Shown piece after piece: positions 8,536 through 17,752 of a DNA stretch of 64,000 nucleotides. How positions within the stretch are numbered: position 1 is the stretch's first letter; each line of letters starts with the position of its first letter. The position numbers were made by a program, and so were the translations under genes. The notes beneath the pieces were generated by a model. That model was not told where the DNA came from and made no database searches. It was given only the letters and a program-made list of their open reading frames with translations. Source of the DNA: Streptomyces sp. MUM 178J (GTDB taxonomy: Bacteria; Actinomycetota; Actinomycetes; Streptomycetales; Streptomycetaceae); NCBI RefSeq assembly GCF_022414575.1, contig NZ_JADWYQ010000009.1, positions 85,618-149,617 on the forward strand. Direction: 5' to 3'.

Positions 8536-10068
8536 ATGACCAACCAGCCTCGTGAGCAGTGGTCCACCCGTACAGGGTTCCTGCTGGCTGCCATCGGCTC
8601 GGCCATCGGGCTCGGCAATATCTGGCGCTTTCCCGCGATCACATACGAGAACGGCGGCGGCGCGTTCCTCCTCCCCTATCTGGTAGCCCTGCTCACCGCG
8701 GGCATCCCCGTGCTGATCATGGAGTACTCGATCGGCCGCAAGTACCGGATGTCCCCGCCGGCCGCGCTGCGCCGGATGGCCCGCCCCGCCGAGGTCATCG
8801 GCTGGTGGCAGGTCGTCATCTGCTTCGTCATCGCCACCTACTACGCGGTCATCCTCGCCTGGGCCGTGCGCTACGTCGGGTTCTCCGCCGACCAGGCATG
8901 GGGCGACGACCCCGAGGGGTTCCTCTTCGGGGACTTCCTGGAGGTCGCGGAGGCGCCCGGCATGATCTCCGGCTATGTGACCGCGGTGATCTGGCCGCTG
9001 ATCGCCGTCTGGGTGGTCGTGCTGGTCATCCTGGCATTCGGAGTACGCCGCGGCATCGAACGGGCGAACAAGGTCTTCATCCCGCTGCTGGTGCTGTTCT
9101 TCGTCATCCTGGTGATCCGGGCGCTCACCCTGGACGGTGCGGCGGAGGGCCTCGACGCGCTCTTCGCGCCCGACTGGTCGGAGCTGGACAACGGCAGCGT
9201 CTGGGTCGCCGCCTACGGCCAGATCTTCTTCTCCCTGTCCATCGGCTTCGGCATCATGGTCACCTACGCCTCCTACCTGGGGCGGCGCGCGGACCTCACC
9301 GGCTCCGCGATGGTCGCGGGCTTCGCCAACAGCTCCTTCGAGATCCTGGCGGGCATCGGCGTCTTCGCCACGCTGGGCTTTATGGCCGCGCAGGCGGGGG
9401 TGCCGGTCGACGAGGTGGCCAGCGCGGGGCTAGGACTCGCCTTCGTCGCCTTCCCGGCCGTCATCTCCGAGATGCCCGCCGGCAGCTTCTTCGGGGTGCT
9501 GTTCTTCGTCTCGCTGGTGATCGCGGGACTGTCCTCGCTGATCTCCATCGTGCAGGTCGTCGTCTCGGCGGTGCAGGACCGCACCGGCATCCGCCGCATC
9601 CCCGCGGTCTTCGGCGTCGGCGGTCTGGTGGCCCTCGCCTCCATCCTGCTGTTCCCGACCGACGAGGGGCTGTTCCTGCTGGACGCCTCAGACCACTTCG
9701 TCAACCAGTACGGCATCGCCCTCGCCGCCCTGGTCAGCGTGGTCGTGATCGCCTGGGTGCTGCGCAAGCTCCCGGAACTGCAGCAGAACGCGGACGCGAC
9801 CTCCGCCATCAGGCTCGGCCACTGGTGGCGGATCTGCCTGGGCCTCATCACACCGCTCGTCCTCGGCTGGATGATGGTCGACAGCCTGCGTCAGGAGTTC
9901 GATGAGAACTACGAGGGCTACTCCACCGAGTTCCTGCTCAGCGCCGGCTGGAGCGTCGCGATCGGCGCGCTGCTCATCGGAGTCATCCTCACCCTGATGC
10001 CGTGGAAGGCCGGCGGTGAGGACATCGACCTCGACATGGAGGCCCCCGTCGAGAGGAAGGAGCCCTGA
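8536..10068 (+). CDS. Neurotransmitter:sodium symporter (NSS) family transporter
   Basis: 510 residues with about 12 predicted membrane helices. The N-terminal motif 'GFLLAAIGSAIGLGNIWRFP' is the TM1 signature of the NSS/SNF family, in which the unwound helix binds sodium and an amino-acid substrate; 'NGGGAFLLPYL' follows in TM2. Bacterial members import amino acids such as methionine, alanine or tryptophan with Na+. The next gene, overlapping by one base at the stop (TGATG), encodes a MetS-like small subunit, which points to a methionine/alanine-type importer. The ATG follows a GGACGCCCCC stretch, a weak ribosome site. Confidence 0.93.
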   Translation: MTNQPREQWSTRTGFLLAAIGSAIGLGNIWRFPAITYENGGGAFLLPYLVALLTAGIPVLIMEYSIGRKYRMSPPAALRRMARPAEVIGWWQVVICFVIATYYAVILAWAVRYVGFSADQAWGDDPEGFLFGDFLEVAEAPGMISGYVTAVIWPLIAVWVVVLVILAFGVRRGIERANKVFIPLLVLFFVILVIRALTLDGAAEGLDALFAPDWSELDNGSVWVAAYGQIFFSLSIGFGIMVTYASYLGRRADLTGSAMVAGFANSSFEILAGIGVFATLGFMAAQAGVPVDEVASAGLGLAFVAFPAVISEMPAGSFFGVLFFVSLVIAGLSSLISIVQVVVSAVQDRTGIRRIPAVFGVGGLVALASILLFPTDEGLFLLDASDHFVNQYGIALAALVSVVVIAWVLRKLPELQQNADATSAIRLGHWWRICLGLITPLVLGWMMVDSLRQEFDENYEGYSTEFLLSAGWSVAIGALLIGVILTLMPWKAGGEDIDLDMEAPVERKEP

Positions 10069-10205
10069 TGTCCGCCAGCGCCATCGTCATGATGATCGTC
10101 GCGATCGTCATCGTCTGGGGCGGACTGGTTGCGGCCATCATCCGGCTGCGCAGCCACGCCCCCGAACCGGAACCTCCGCCGCCGGGAGTCCGCCCCGCGG
10201 AGTGA
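10068..10205 (+). CDS. MetS-like small subunit of the NSS transporter
   Basis: 45 residues. The ATG overlaps the symporter stop (TGATG), so translation is probably coupled. The protein begins MSASAIVMMIVAIVIVWGG, continues as a single membrane helix to about residue 26, then has a short basic turn (RLRSH) and a Pro/Glu-rich cytoplasmic tail. This matches the MetS-type small subunits known to pair with the MetP NSS transporter of Corynebacterium. Assignment rests on position, size and single-helix topology. Confidence 0.85.
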   Translation: MSASAIVMMIVAIVIVWGGLVAAIIRLRSHAPEPEPPPPGVRPAE

Positions 10206-10218
10206 CCGCGGTACACGT

Positions 10219-10265
10219 GCAACGGGTGCGGCTCCCGCCCGAAGGAAGGAGGCCGCACCCGTTGC
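10219..10265. terminator. Bidirectional hairpin terminator
   Basis: A perfect 14-bp inverted repeat, GCAACGGGTGCGGC at 10219-10232 and its complement at 10252-10265, with a 19-base loop. It lies between the convergent metS-like gene and aceE. No U-tract follows, as is usual in Streptomyces. Confidence 0.8.
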
Positions 10266-10280
10266 GCTGTGCCTGTCGGC

Positions 10281-12974
10281 TCAGAGGCCGTAGCGCTCGC
10301 GCGCCTCCTTCACCGCGGAGGCCGGAACCTCGCCGCGCCGGGCGAGCTGCGCCAGCGCCGCCACGACGATCGACTGCGCGTCGACGCCGAAGTGGCGGCG
10401 GGCCGCCTGACGGGTGTCGGACAGGCCGAAGCCGTCCGTGCCGAGCGAGGAGTAGTCCTGCTCCACCCACTGGCTGATCTGGTCCGGCACCTGGCGCATC
10501 CAGTCGCTGACCGCCAGCACCGGGCCGGGTGCGCCCTCCAGCGCCCGGGTGACGTACGGGGTCCGCTGCTCGCCGCGCAGCAGCGCCTCGTCGCACTCCA
10601 GCGCGTCCCGGCGCAGCTCGCCCCACGAGGTGGCGGACCAGACGTCCGCCGCGACGCCCCAGTCGGCGGCGAGCAGCCGCTGCGCCTCAAGCGCCCAGTG
10701 GATCGCCGTGCCCGACGCGAGAAGCTGGAGCCGCGGGGCGTCGGCCGCCGCCGACTCGGCCTCCTTGAAGCGGTACAGCCCCTTGACGATGCCCTCCTCG
10801 ACGCCCTCCGGCATCGCGGGCTGCGGCATCGGCTCGTTGTAGACCGTCAGGTAGTAGAAGACGTTCGAGTCCTCACCCGGGGCGGTCTCGCCGTACATCC
10901 GGCGCAGACCCTCCTTGACGATCACCGCGATCTCGTAGGCGAACGCCGGGTCGTAGTTGAGCGAAGCCGGGTTGGTGGCCGCGATCAGATGCGAGTGGCC
11001 GTCCGCGTGCTGCAGGCCTTCACCGGTCAGGGTGGTGCGGCCGGCGGTCGCACCCACGATGAAGCCCTTGCCCAGCTGGTCGGCGAGCTGCCACATCTGG
11101 TCGCCGGTGCGCTGCCAGCCGAACATCGAGTAGAAGATGTAGAAGGGGATCATCGTCTCGCCGTGCGTCGCGTACGACGTCGCGGCGGCGATGAAGTCGG
11201 CCATGGCGCCGGCCTCGGTGATCCCCTCATTGAGGATCTGGCCGTCCTTGGCCTCCTTGTAGTACATCAGCTGGTCGCGGTCGACCGGCTCGTACGTCTG
11301 GCCCAGGGGCGAGTAGATGCCCGCGGACGGGAACAGCGACTCCATGCCGAAGGTGCGGGCCTCGTCCGGAACGATCGGCACCCAGCGCCTGCCGGTCTGC
11401 TTGTCCCGCATCAGGTCCTTCACCAGGCGGACGAACGCCATGGTGGTGGCCATCTCCTGCTTGCCGGAGCCCTTCATCAGCGCCTTGAAGGCGCGCTCCT
11501 CGGGCGCGGGCAGGGGAGCGACGGGGTGGACACGGCGGGCCGGGGCCGGGCCGCCGAGGGCCGCGCGGCGCTCCTGGAGGTAGCGGACCTCGGGGGAGTC
11601 GGCGCCGGGGTGGCCGTACGGCACCTGGCCGTCGGCGAAGGCGCTGTCGGCGATCGGGAGCCCGAGCAGGTCGCGCATGTCCTTGAACTCTTCGACCGAC
11701 AGCTTCTTCATCTGGTGGTTGGCGTTCTTGGACTCGAAGCCCTTGCCGAGCGTGTGGCCCTTCACCGTCTGGGCGAGGATCACGGTCGGCGCGCCCTTGT
11801 GCGCGAGCGCCGCGCGGTAGGCCGCGTACACCTTGCGGGGCTCGTGGCCGCCGCGGGAGAAGTGGAAGCACTCGGCGATCTTCGCGTCGCTCAGCAGCTT
11901 GCCGAGCTCCGCGAGCGCGGGCTCGGAGCCGAAGAAGTGCTCGCGGATGTACGCCACGTCCCGCGTCGCGTACGTCTGGAACTGCGCGTCCGGCACCTGG
12001 CGCAGCCTGCGCACCAGCGCGCCCGTGGCGTCGAGGGCGAACAGCTCGTCCCAGGCGGAGCCCCAGAGCGTCTTGACGACGTTCCAGCCGGCGCCGCGGA
12101 ACTGGGCCTCCAGCTCCTGCACGATCTTGAAGTTGGCGCGGACGGGGCCGTCGAGGCGCTGGAGGTTGCAGTTGACGACAAACGTCAGATTGTCCAGCTG
12201 CTCACGGGCGGCGAGGGCGAGTGCCGCGGTCGACTCGGGCTCGTCCATCTCGCCGTCGCCGAGGAACGCCCAGACGTGGGAGCCGGACGTGTCCTTGATG
12301 CCTCGGCCCGCCAGGTAGCGGTTGAACCGCGCCTGGTAGATCGCGGAGAGCGGGCCGAGGCCCATGGAGACCGTGGGGAACTCCCACAGCCAGGGCAGCC
12401 GGCGCGGGTGCGGATAGGAGGGCAGGCCCTCGCCGCCGGCCTCCTGGCGGAAGTTGTCCAGGTGGGCCTCGGAGAGGCGGCCGTCGAGGAACGCGCGGGC
12501 GTAGACGCCGGGAGAGGCGTGGCCCTGGATGTAGAGCTGGTCGCCCGAGCTGTCGGTTTCCTTGCCGCGGAAGAAGTGGTTGAAGCCGGTCTCGTACAGC
12601 CAGGCGGCGGAGGCGAAGGTGGCGATATGGCCGCCGACGCCGTGGCGGGAGCTGCGGGTGACCATCGCGGCCGCGTTCCAGCGGTTCCACGCGGTGATGC
12701 GGGCTTCCAGCTCCGCGTCGCCGTCGAACTCGCCGAACGAGCCCTCGGCGGAGGTGGGGATGGTGTTGACGTAGTCCGTCTCCAGCAGGCTGGGCAGCGG
12801 GACCCCGGAGGTCTCGGCGTGCTGAAGCGTGCGACGCATCAGGTACGCGGCGCGGTGGGGGCCGGCATGCTCTGCGACGGCGTCGAGAGAGGCCGCCCAC
12901 TCGGCGGTCTCCTCGGCGTCGCGGTCCGGGAGCTGATCGAGCTCGCTCGGAAGCTTGCCTACGGGGTCGGTCAT
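10281..12974 (-). CDS. aceE: Pyruvate dehydrogenase E1 component, homodimeric
   Basis: 897 residues, the usual length of the homodimeric AceE type. The start is the ATG of '[16 protein letters not shown]', with GGAAGGCGGCGATC before it; the open frame continues upstream through repeats but is not coding. The thiamine-diphosphate motif is visible as '[10 protein letters not shown]' ending about 30 residues later in '[11 protein letters not shown]'. AceE decarboxylates pyruvate and acetylates the lipoyl arm of E2. The E2 (sucB-type) and E3 (lpd) genes lie upstream on the same strand, separated by a GntR gene and a repeat-filled spacer, so E1 is probably transcribed on its own. Confidence 0.96.
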   Translation of the reverse strand: MTDPVGKLPSELDQLPDRDAEETAEWAASLDAVAEHAGPHRAAYLMRRTLQHAETSGVPLPSLLETDYVNTIPTSAEGSFGEFDGDAELEARITAWNRWNAAAMVTRSSRHGVGGHIATFASAAWLYETGFNHFFRGKETDSSGDQLYIQGHASPGVYARAFLDGRLSEAHLDNFRQEAGGEGLPSYPHPRRLPWLWEFPTVSMGLGPLSAIYQARFNRYLAGRGIKDTSGSHVWAFLGDGEMDEPESTAALALAAREQLDNLTFVVNCNLQRLDGPVRANFKIVQELEAQFRGAGWNVVKTLWGSAWDELFALDATGALVRRLRQVPDAQFQTYATRDVAYIREHFFGSEPALAELGKLLSDAKIAECFHFSRGGHEPRKVYAAYRAALAHKGAPTVILAQTVKGHTLGKGFESKNANHQMKKLSVEEFKDMRDLLGLPIADSAFADGQVPYGHPGADSPEVRYLQERRAALGGPAPARRVHPVAPLPAPEERAFKALMKGSGKQEMATTMAFVRLVKDLMRDKQTGRRWVPIVPDEARTFGMESLFPSAGIYSPLGQTYEPVDRDQLMYYKEAKDGQILNEGITEAGAMADFIAAATSYATHGETMIPFYIFYSMFGWQRTGDQMWQLADQLGKGFIVGATAGRTTLTGEGLQHADGHSHLIAATNPASLNYDPAFAYEIAVIVKEGLRRMYGETAPGEDSNVFYYLTVYNEPMPQPAMPEGVEEGIVKGLYRFKEAESAAADAPRLQLLASGTAIHWALEAQRLLAADWGVAADVWSATSWGELRRDALECDEALLRGEQRTPYVTRALEGAPGPVLAVSDWMRQVPDQISQWVEQDYSSLGTDGFGLSDTRQAARRHFGVDAQSIVVAALAQLARRGEVPASAVKEARERYGL

Positions 12975-13012
12975 GATCGCCGCCTTCCGGACTGGAGGGG
13001 GGTGGTGAAAAG

Positions 13013-13567
13013 GGGCCTTGTCTGGCAGGACAGGGCGAAGGGTTGGTGAACCCGCGGTCGACTGTAAGTCTCTGATCGATGATCGATCAAAGCCTGAGAG
13101 GGGAAAACTTCTCAATCTCGAGAAATTGGCATTCCGTGCCGCTGAACGGGGCACCGGGTGCCGCGGCAAAGCGGGTGAATCGGGCGGGGTGGGGGCGCGG
13201 GTGAGCGGGGGCGGCCTCAGCTGCGCGGGCTGTTTGCGCTGCGCGGAGCCTTTCCCCGATCCCGCCCCTTCCCGCAGCCGGGGCAGGCCCCGGGCCCCCG
13301 TACGGCCTTCGGCCGTGTCCTCAAACGCCGGACGGGCTTGAATTGGCCTGCGCCAATCCAGCCTCCGCCGGGGTTTGGTGGAGCAGAGCATCGGGCCCGC
13401 CGGGGTTTGGTGGAGTGGTGCATCGGGCCCGCCGGGGTTTGGAGGGCCCGATATATGAAGCCTCGCCGGCGTTTGAGGCGCGGGGGTTCGGGGGCGGAGC
13501 CCCCGTAAGACGGGGTCCCGGGCGGAGCCCCGGTTGTGGGAACAGACCCCCGGGTCAGGCGCGCGGG
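13013..13567. repeat. Repeat-filled spacer between the GntR gene and aceE
   Basis: About 550 bases without a gene. Near aceE, 13070-13130 is relatively AT-rich (GATCGATGATCGATCAAAG), the likely aceE promoter region. From about 13370 the blocks CGCCGGGGTTTGG and CATCGGGCCCGCCGGGG recur three times, followed by CCTCGCCGGCGTTTGAGGCG, GGGGGTTCGGGGGC and the palindrome GGGGGC-GGA-GCCCCC at 13490-13504. The same ordered blocks occur at 23790-24040, so this is a dispersed intergenic repeat family. Confidence 0.8.
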
Positions 13568-14194
13568 TCAGGCGCGCGGGGCGCAGCCCAGGACGTGGGC
13601 CTTGACCAGGGCGCCGATCTGCGGATCCCCCCTCCGGAACGCCTCCACCAGCTCCTCGTGCTCCTCCGCGTACGACTTCTGCACCGTCCCCAGCCACCGG
13701 ATCGACAGCGCCGTGAACACCTCGATCCCCAGCCCCTCCCAGGTGTGCAGCAGCACCGCGTTCCCTGCCGCCCGCACCAGCTCCCGGTGGAAGGCGACCG
13801 TGTGCCGCACCTGCGCCGCCGAGTCGCCGGCGCGGTCCGCCTCGTACAGCGCCGCCACATGCGGCTCCAGCGCCGAGCAGTCCGCGCCGAGACGCTCCGC
13901 CGCCAGCTCCGCGGCGATCTGCTCCAGACCGGCGCGTACGGGATAGCTCTCCTCCAGGTCCGCGGCCGTCAGGTTCCGCACCCGTACGCCCTTGTTGGGC
14001 GCGGACTCGATCAGTCGCAGGCTCTCCAGCTCACGCAGCGCTTCCCGCACCGGTGTCTGGGAGACCTGGAGTTCGGTGGCGATCCGCCGTTCCACGATCC
14101 GCTCGCCGGGCTTCCAGCGGCCGCTGACGATGCCCTCCACGATGTGCTCGCGGATCTGTTCGCGCAGCGAGTGGACGACGGGCGGGGTGGTCAT
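13568..14194 (-). CDS. GntR-family (FCD) transcriptional regulator
   Basis: 208 residues, normal for the FadR/FCD subfamily. Residues about 10-75 are the winged HTH ('[20 protein letters not shown]'), followed by a helical FCD ligand domain with conserved '[11 protein letters not shown]' and '[13 protein letters not shown]' metal/ligand-binding histidines. FCD regulators typically respond to organic acids. Its position between the E2/E3 genes and aceE suggests control of pyruvate or acetyl-CoA metabolism, which is inference. A hairpin upstream separates it from the E2 transcript. Confidence 0.9.
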   Translation of the reverse strand: MTTPPVVHSLREQIREHIVEGIVSGRWKPGERIVERRIATELQVSQTPVREALRELESLRLIESAPNKGVRVRNLTAADLEESYPVRAGLEQIAAELAAERLGADCSALEPHVAALYEADRAGDSAAQVRHTVAFHRELVRAAGNAVLLHTWEGLGIEVFTALSIRWLGTVQKSYAEEHEELVEAFRRGDPQIGALVKAHVLGCAPRA

Positions 14195-14258
14195 GAGGGC
14201 TCCTGGGGCGAGCGGCGGCGAGCCTTGTGGTTGTCGTGCGCGGGCGTTGCCATTATCG

Positions 14259-14299
14259 CCGCGGCGCCCCGCCCGGAGAATCCGGACGGGGCGCCGCGG
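14259..14299 (-). terminator. Hairpin terminator after the E2 gene
   Basis: A perfect 13-bp stem (CCGCGGCGCCCCG at 14259-14271 with its complement at 14287-14299) contains a second inner stem CCGGA/TCCGG. It follows the E2 stop at 14318 on the minus strand and precedes the GntR gene. Confidence 0.78.
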
Positions 14300-14317
14300 G
14301 CACAGCTGTGTCGAGCG

Positions 14318-16084
14318 TTACAGACCGAGCTCGACCTCGAACTCACCGGCCTCCAGGATCGCCTTGACGGCGGTCAGGTAGCGGGCGGCGTCCGCGCCGT
14401 CCACCAGACGGTGGTCGTAGGAGAGCGTCAGGTACGTCATGTCGCGGACGCCGATGACCGTGCCCTCGGGGGTCTCGATGACCGCCGGGCGCTTGACGGT
14501 CGCGCCGATGCCCAGGATGGCGACCTGGTTCGGCGGCACGATGATCGTGTCGAACAGCGCGCCCCGCGAACCGGTGTTGCTGATGGTGAAGGTCGCCCCG
14601 GCCAGCTCATCCGGGGTGATCTTGTTGCCGCGGACCTTGCCGGCCAGGTCGGCCGTGGCCTTGGCGATGCCGGCGATGTTGAGGTCGCCCGCACCCTTGA
14701 TGACGGGCGTCATCAGGCCCTTCTCGGAGTCCACGGCGATGCCGACGTTCTCCGTGTCGAAGTACGTGATGGTGCCCTCGTCCTCGTTGATCCGGGCGTT
14801 GATGACCGGGTGGGCCTTCAGCGCCTGGGCCGCCGCCTTGACGAAGAACGGCATCGGGGAGAGCTTGACGCCTTCGCGGGCGGCGAAGGAGTCCTTCGCC
14901 TGGCCGCGCAGCTTCATCAGCCTGGTGATGTCGACCTCGACGACCGAGGACAGCTGAGCCTGGCCGTGCAGCGCCTTCATCATGTTGTCGCCGATGACCT
15001 TGCGCATGCGGGTCATCTTGACGGTCTGGCCGCGCAGCGGGGAGACCTCGAGCGCCGGCGCCTTGGCGGGGGCCGGAGCGGCGGCAGCTGCCGGAGCCGG
15101 GGCGGCAGCGGCTGCCTTGGCGGCCTCCGCGGCGGCGATGACGTCCTGCTTGCGGATACGGCCGCCGACGCCGGTGCCCTTGACGGCGCTCAGGTCGACG
15201 CCGTTCTCGGCGGCGAGCTTGCGCACCAGCGGGGTGACGTAGGCGTCGCCCGCCTCGACCGCGGCGGGAGCGGCGGGTGCGGGGGCGGCCGCAGGCGCCG
15301 GGGCCGGTGCCGGTGCCGGAGCGGGAGCCGGTGCCGGAGCCGGAGCGGGAGCCGGTGCCGGAGCGGGAGCCGGTGCCGGAGCCGGAGCGGGAGCCGGGGC
15401 CGGAGCGGGAGCCGGTGCCTCCTGCACCGGCGCCGGGGCGGCCGGGGCGGGCGCGGCGGCCGGGGCAGCACCCGGGGCGCCGATGACGGCGAGCTTCGCG
15501 CCGACCTCGGCGGTCTCGTCCTCGCCGACCACGATCTCCAGCAGCACACCGGCGGCCGGGGCGGGGATCTCGGTGTCGACCTTGTCCGTGGAGACCTCGA
15601 GCAGCGGCTCGTCCTCCTCGACGGACTCGCCGACCTCCTTCAGCCAGCGGGTGACGGTGCCCTCGGTGACGCTCTCGCCGAGCGCCGGAAGGGTCACATC
15701 GGTGCCCTCGGCGCCGCCCGCAGCCGCAGCCGCGGGGGACGGAGCCGGGGCGGCCGGGGCCTCGGCAGCGGGTGCGGCCGGTGCCGGAGCGGCCGCGGTC
15801 TCGGCCTCGGCGGCCGCCGGTGCCGGAGCCTCGGCCGGCGCGCCGGTGCCGTCGTCGATCACGGCCAGCTCGGCGCCGACCTCGACGGTCTCGTCCTCGG
15901 CGACCTTGATGGAGGTGAGGACACCGGCGGTCGGCGCGGGGATCTCGGTGTCGACCTTGTCAGTCGACACCTCGAGCAGCGGCTCGTCGGCCTCGACGCG
16001 CTCTCCCTCGGCCTTCAGCCAGCGGGTGACAGTGCCCTCGGTGACGCTCTCGCCGAGCGCCGGAAGGGTTACGGAAACCGCCAT
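14318..16084 (-). CDS. sucB: 2-oxoacid dehydrogenase E2, dihydrolipoamide acyltransferase
   Basis: 588 residues. Two lipoyl domains start the protein; the lipoylated lysines lie in '[13 protein letters not shown]' at about K43 and K168. A long Ala-Pro linker follows (roughly residues 195-285), then an E3/E1-binding peripheral domain ('[21 protein letters not shown]') and the catalytic core with '[15 protein letters not shown]', carrying the HxxxDG active-site motif. Annotated as SucB in relatives, but in actinobacteria one E2 can serve both pyruvate and 2-oxoglutarate dehydrogenase complexes, and its neighbours here are aceE and lpd. The ATG is 56 bases after the lpd stop, so the two are likely co-transcribed. 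Confidence 0.94.
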   Translation of the reverse strand: MAVSVTLPALGESVTEGTVTRWLKAEGERVEADEPLLEVSTDKVDTEIPAPTAGVLTSIKVAEDETVEVGAELAVIDDGTGAPAEAPAPAAAEAETAAAPAPAAPAAEAPAAPAPSPAAAAAGGAEGTDVTLPALGESVTEGTVTRWLKEVGESVEEDEPLLEVSTDKVDTEIPAPAAGVLLEIVVGEDETAEVGAKLAVIGAPGAAPAAAPAPAAPAPVQEAPAPAPAPAPAPAPAPAPAPAPAPAPAPAPAPAPAPAPAPAPAAAPAPAAPAAVEAGDAYVTPLVRKLAAENGVDLSAVKGTGVGGRIRKQDVIAAAEAAKAAAAAPAPAAAAAPAPAKAPALEVSPLRGQTVKMTRMRKVIGDNMMKALHGQAQLSSVVEVDITRLMKLRGQAKDSFAAREGVKLSPMPFFVKAAAQALKAHPVINARINEDEGTITYFDTENVGIAVDSEKGLMTPVIKGAGDLNIAGIAKATADLAGKVRGNKITPDELAGATFTISNTGSRGALFDTIIVPPNQVAILGIGATVKRPAVIETPEGTVIGVRDMTYLTLSYDHRLVDGADAARYLTAVKAILEAGEFEVELGL

Positions 16085-16140
16085 GGTTTCAGTTGCTCCT
16101 TACAAATGTGCGGTATGTGGTCGTCGAGCCCGGCGACTGA

Positions 16141-17529
16141 TCAGTCGTGGGAGTGGAGCGGCTTGCCCGCGAGCGCCAGGTGGGCCTCGCCGAGCGCCTC
16201 GCTCTGCGTCGGGTGGGCATGTACCAGCTGCGCGACCTCAGCCGGCAGAGCTTCCCAGTTGTAGATCAGCTGGGCCTCGCCGACCTGCTCGCCCATGCGG
16301 TCGCCGACCATGTGAACGCCGACCACGGCACCGTCCTTGACCTGGACGAGCTTGATCTCGCCCGCGGTCTTGAGGATCTTGCTCTTGCCGTTGCCCGCGA
16401 GGTTGTACTTCAGAGCGACGACCTTGTCCGCGCCGTAGATCTCCTTGGCCTTGGCCTCGGTGATGCCGACGGACGCGACCTCCGGGTGGCAGTACGTCAC
16501 CCGAGGCACACCGTCGTAGTCGATCGGAACGGTCTTGAGACCGGCCAGACGCTCCGCCACCAGGATGCCCTCCGCGAAGCCGACGTGCGCGAGCTGGAGG
16601 GTCGGCACGAGGTCGCCGACGGCGGAGATCGTCGGAACGTTGGTCTGCATGTACTCGTCGACCAGGACATAGCCGCGGTCCATCGCGACGCCCTGCTCCT
16701 CGTAGCCCAGGCCCTGCGAGACCGGGCCGCGGCCGACCGCCACGAGCAGCACCTCGGCCTCGAAGGTCTTGCCGTCCGCGAGGGTGACGCGCACGCCGTC
16801 CTGGGTGTACTCGGCCTTCTCGAAGAAGGTGCCCAGGCTGAACTTGATGCCCCGCTTGCGGAACGCGCGCTCCAGCAGCTTGGAGCTGTTCTCGTCCTCG
16901 ACCGGCACCAGGTGCTTCAGGCCCTCGATGACGGTGACCTCGGAGCCGAAGGACTTCCACGCGGAGGCGAACTCGACGCCGATGACGCCGCCGCCCAGCA
17001 CGATCGCGGACTTCGGGACGCGGTCCAGGGTCAGCGCATGGTCGGACGAGATGATGCGGTTGCCGTCGATCTCCAGGCCCGGCAGCGACTTCGGCACGGA
17101 GCCGGTGGCCAGCAGGACGTGGCGGCCCTGGACGCGGCGGCCGTTCACATCGACGGAGGTGGGGGAGGACAGCCGGCCCTCGCCCTCGATGAAGGTGACC
17201 TTGCGCGAGGCGATCAGACCCTGCAGACCCTTGTAGAGGCCCGAGATCACATCGTCCTTGTACTTGTGGACGGCACCCATGTCGATGCCCTCGAAGGTGG
17301 CCTTCACACCGAACTGGTCGGCTTCGCGTGCCTGGTCGGCGATCTCGCCGGCGTGCAGCAGCGCCTTCGTGGGAATACAACCGTTGTGCAGGCAGGTGCC
17401 GCCGACCTTGCCCTTCTCGACCAGGGCGACGTCCAGGCCCAGCTGAGCTCCGCGCAGGGCCGCAGCGTAACCGCCGCTACCGCCGCCGAGGATCACTAGG
17501 TCGAAAACGGTGCTGGCGTCGTTCGCCAC
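16141..17529 (-). CDS. lpdA: Dihydrolipoyl dehydrogenase (E3)
   Basis: 462 residues from a GTG with GGAGG seven bases upstream; the frame extends further but lacks family sequence. The FAD motif GGGSGG (about 15-20) is followed by the redox disulfide GGTCLHNGCIP (C46 and C51), a second Rossmann NAD motif (GGGVIGVEFA), and the C-terminal 'HAHPTQSEALGEA' with the catalytic His-Glu pair. E3 reoxidises the lipoyl arms of the E2 subunits. It precedes the E2 gene by 56 bases. Confidence 0.96.
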   Translation of the reverse strand: MANDASTVFDLVILGGGSGGYAAALRGAQLGLDVALVEKGKVGGTCLHNGCIPTKALLHAGEIADQAREADQFGVKATFEGIDMGAVHKYKDDVISGLYKGLQGLIASRKVTFIEGEGRLSSPTSVDVNGRRVQGRHVLLATGSVPKSLPGLEIDGNRIISSDHALTLDRVPKSAIVLGGGVIGVEFASAWKSFGSEVTVIEGLKHLVPVEDENSSKLLERAFRKRGIKFSLGTFFEKAEYTQDGVRVTLADGKTFEAEVLLVAVGRGPVSQGLGYEEQGVAMDRGYVLVDEYMQTNVPTISAVGDLVPTLQLAHVGFAEGILVAERLAGLKTVPIDYDGVPRVTYCHPEVASVGITEAKAKEIYGADKVVALKYNLAGNGKSKILKTAGEIKLVQVKDGAVVGVHMVGDRMGEQVGEAQLIYNWEALPAEVAQLVHAHPTQSEALGEAHLALAGKPLHSHD

Positions 17530-17714
17530 GTCACGTCCTCCATGCATATGCGCCGTACGCCGGGCCCGTCTACCTGGAAGTTTGCCCGGCCGGTCGGCTG
17601 GTGTTCGGCCGCTGTCTCGTCGGCCCTGTGGTGGGGGCCCTGTCCTGCCGAGAACCCATCTTCGCACTTGTTGCCGCGAGGGGGGACTCGGGGCCTTTTT
17701 CTCTGTCTGATCGA

Positions 17715-17744
17715 GGCTCGGCTCGCCCTTGGGCGAACCGAGCC
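17715..17744 (-). terminator. Hairpin terminator after pepA
   Basis: GGCTCGG-c-TCGCCC pairs with GGGCGA-a-CCGAGCC across a two-base loop, one internal mismatch, nine bases downstream of the pepA stop on the minus strand. It separates pepA from lpd. Confidence 0.72.
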
Positions 17745-17752
17745 ACAGAATT

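Noticed and set aside
10269..13049. 926-codon plus-strand frame opposite aceE
   Set aside because: Low-complexity Arg/Ala/Gly product without domains; a mirror of the aceE codon bias.
13343..16264. 973-codon plus-strand frame opposite the GntR and E2 genes
   Set aside because: Its Gly/Arg/Ser repeats mirror the Ala-Pro linker of E2; no ribosome site or domain.
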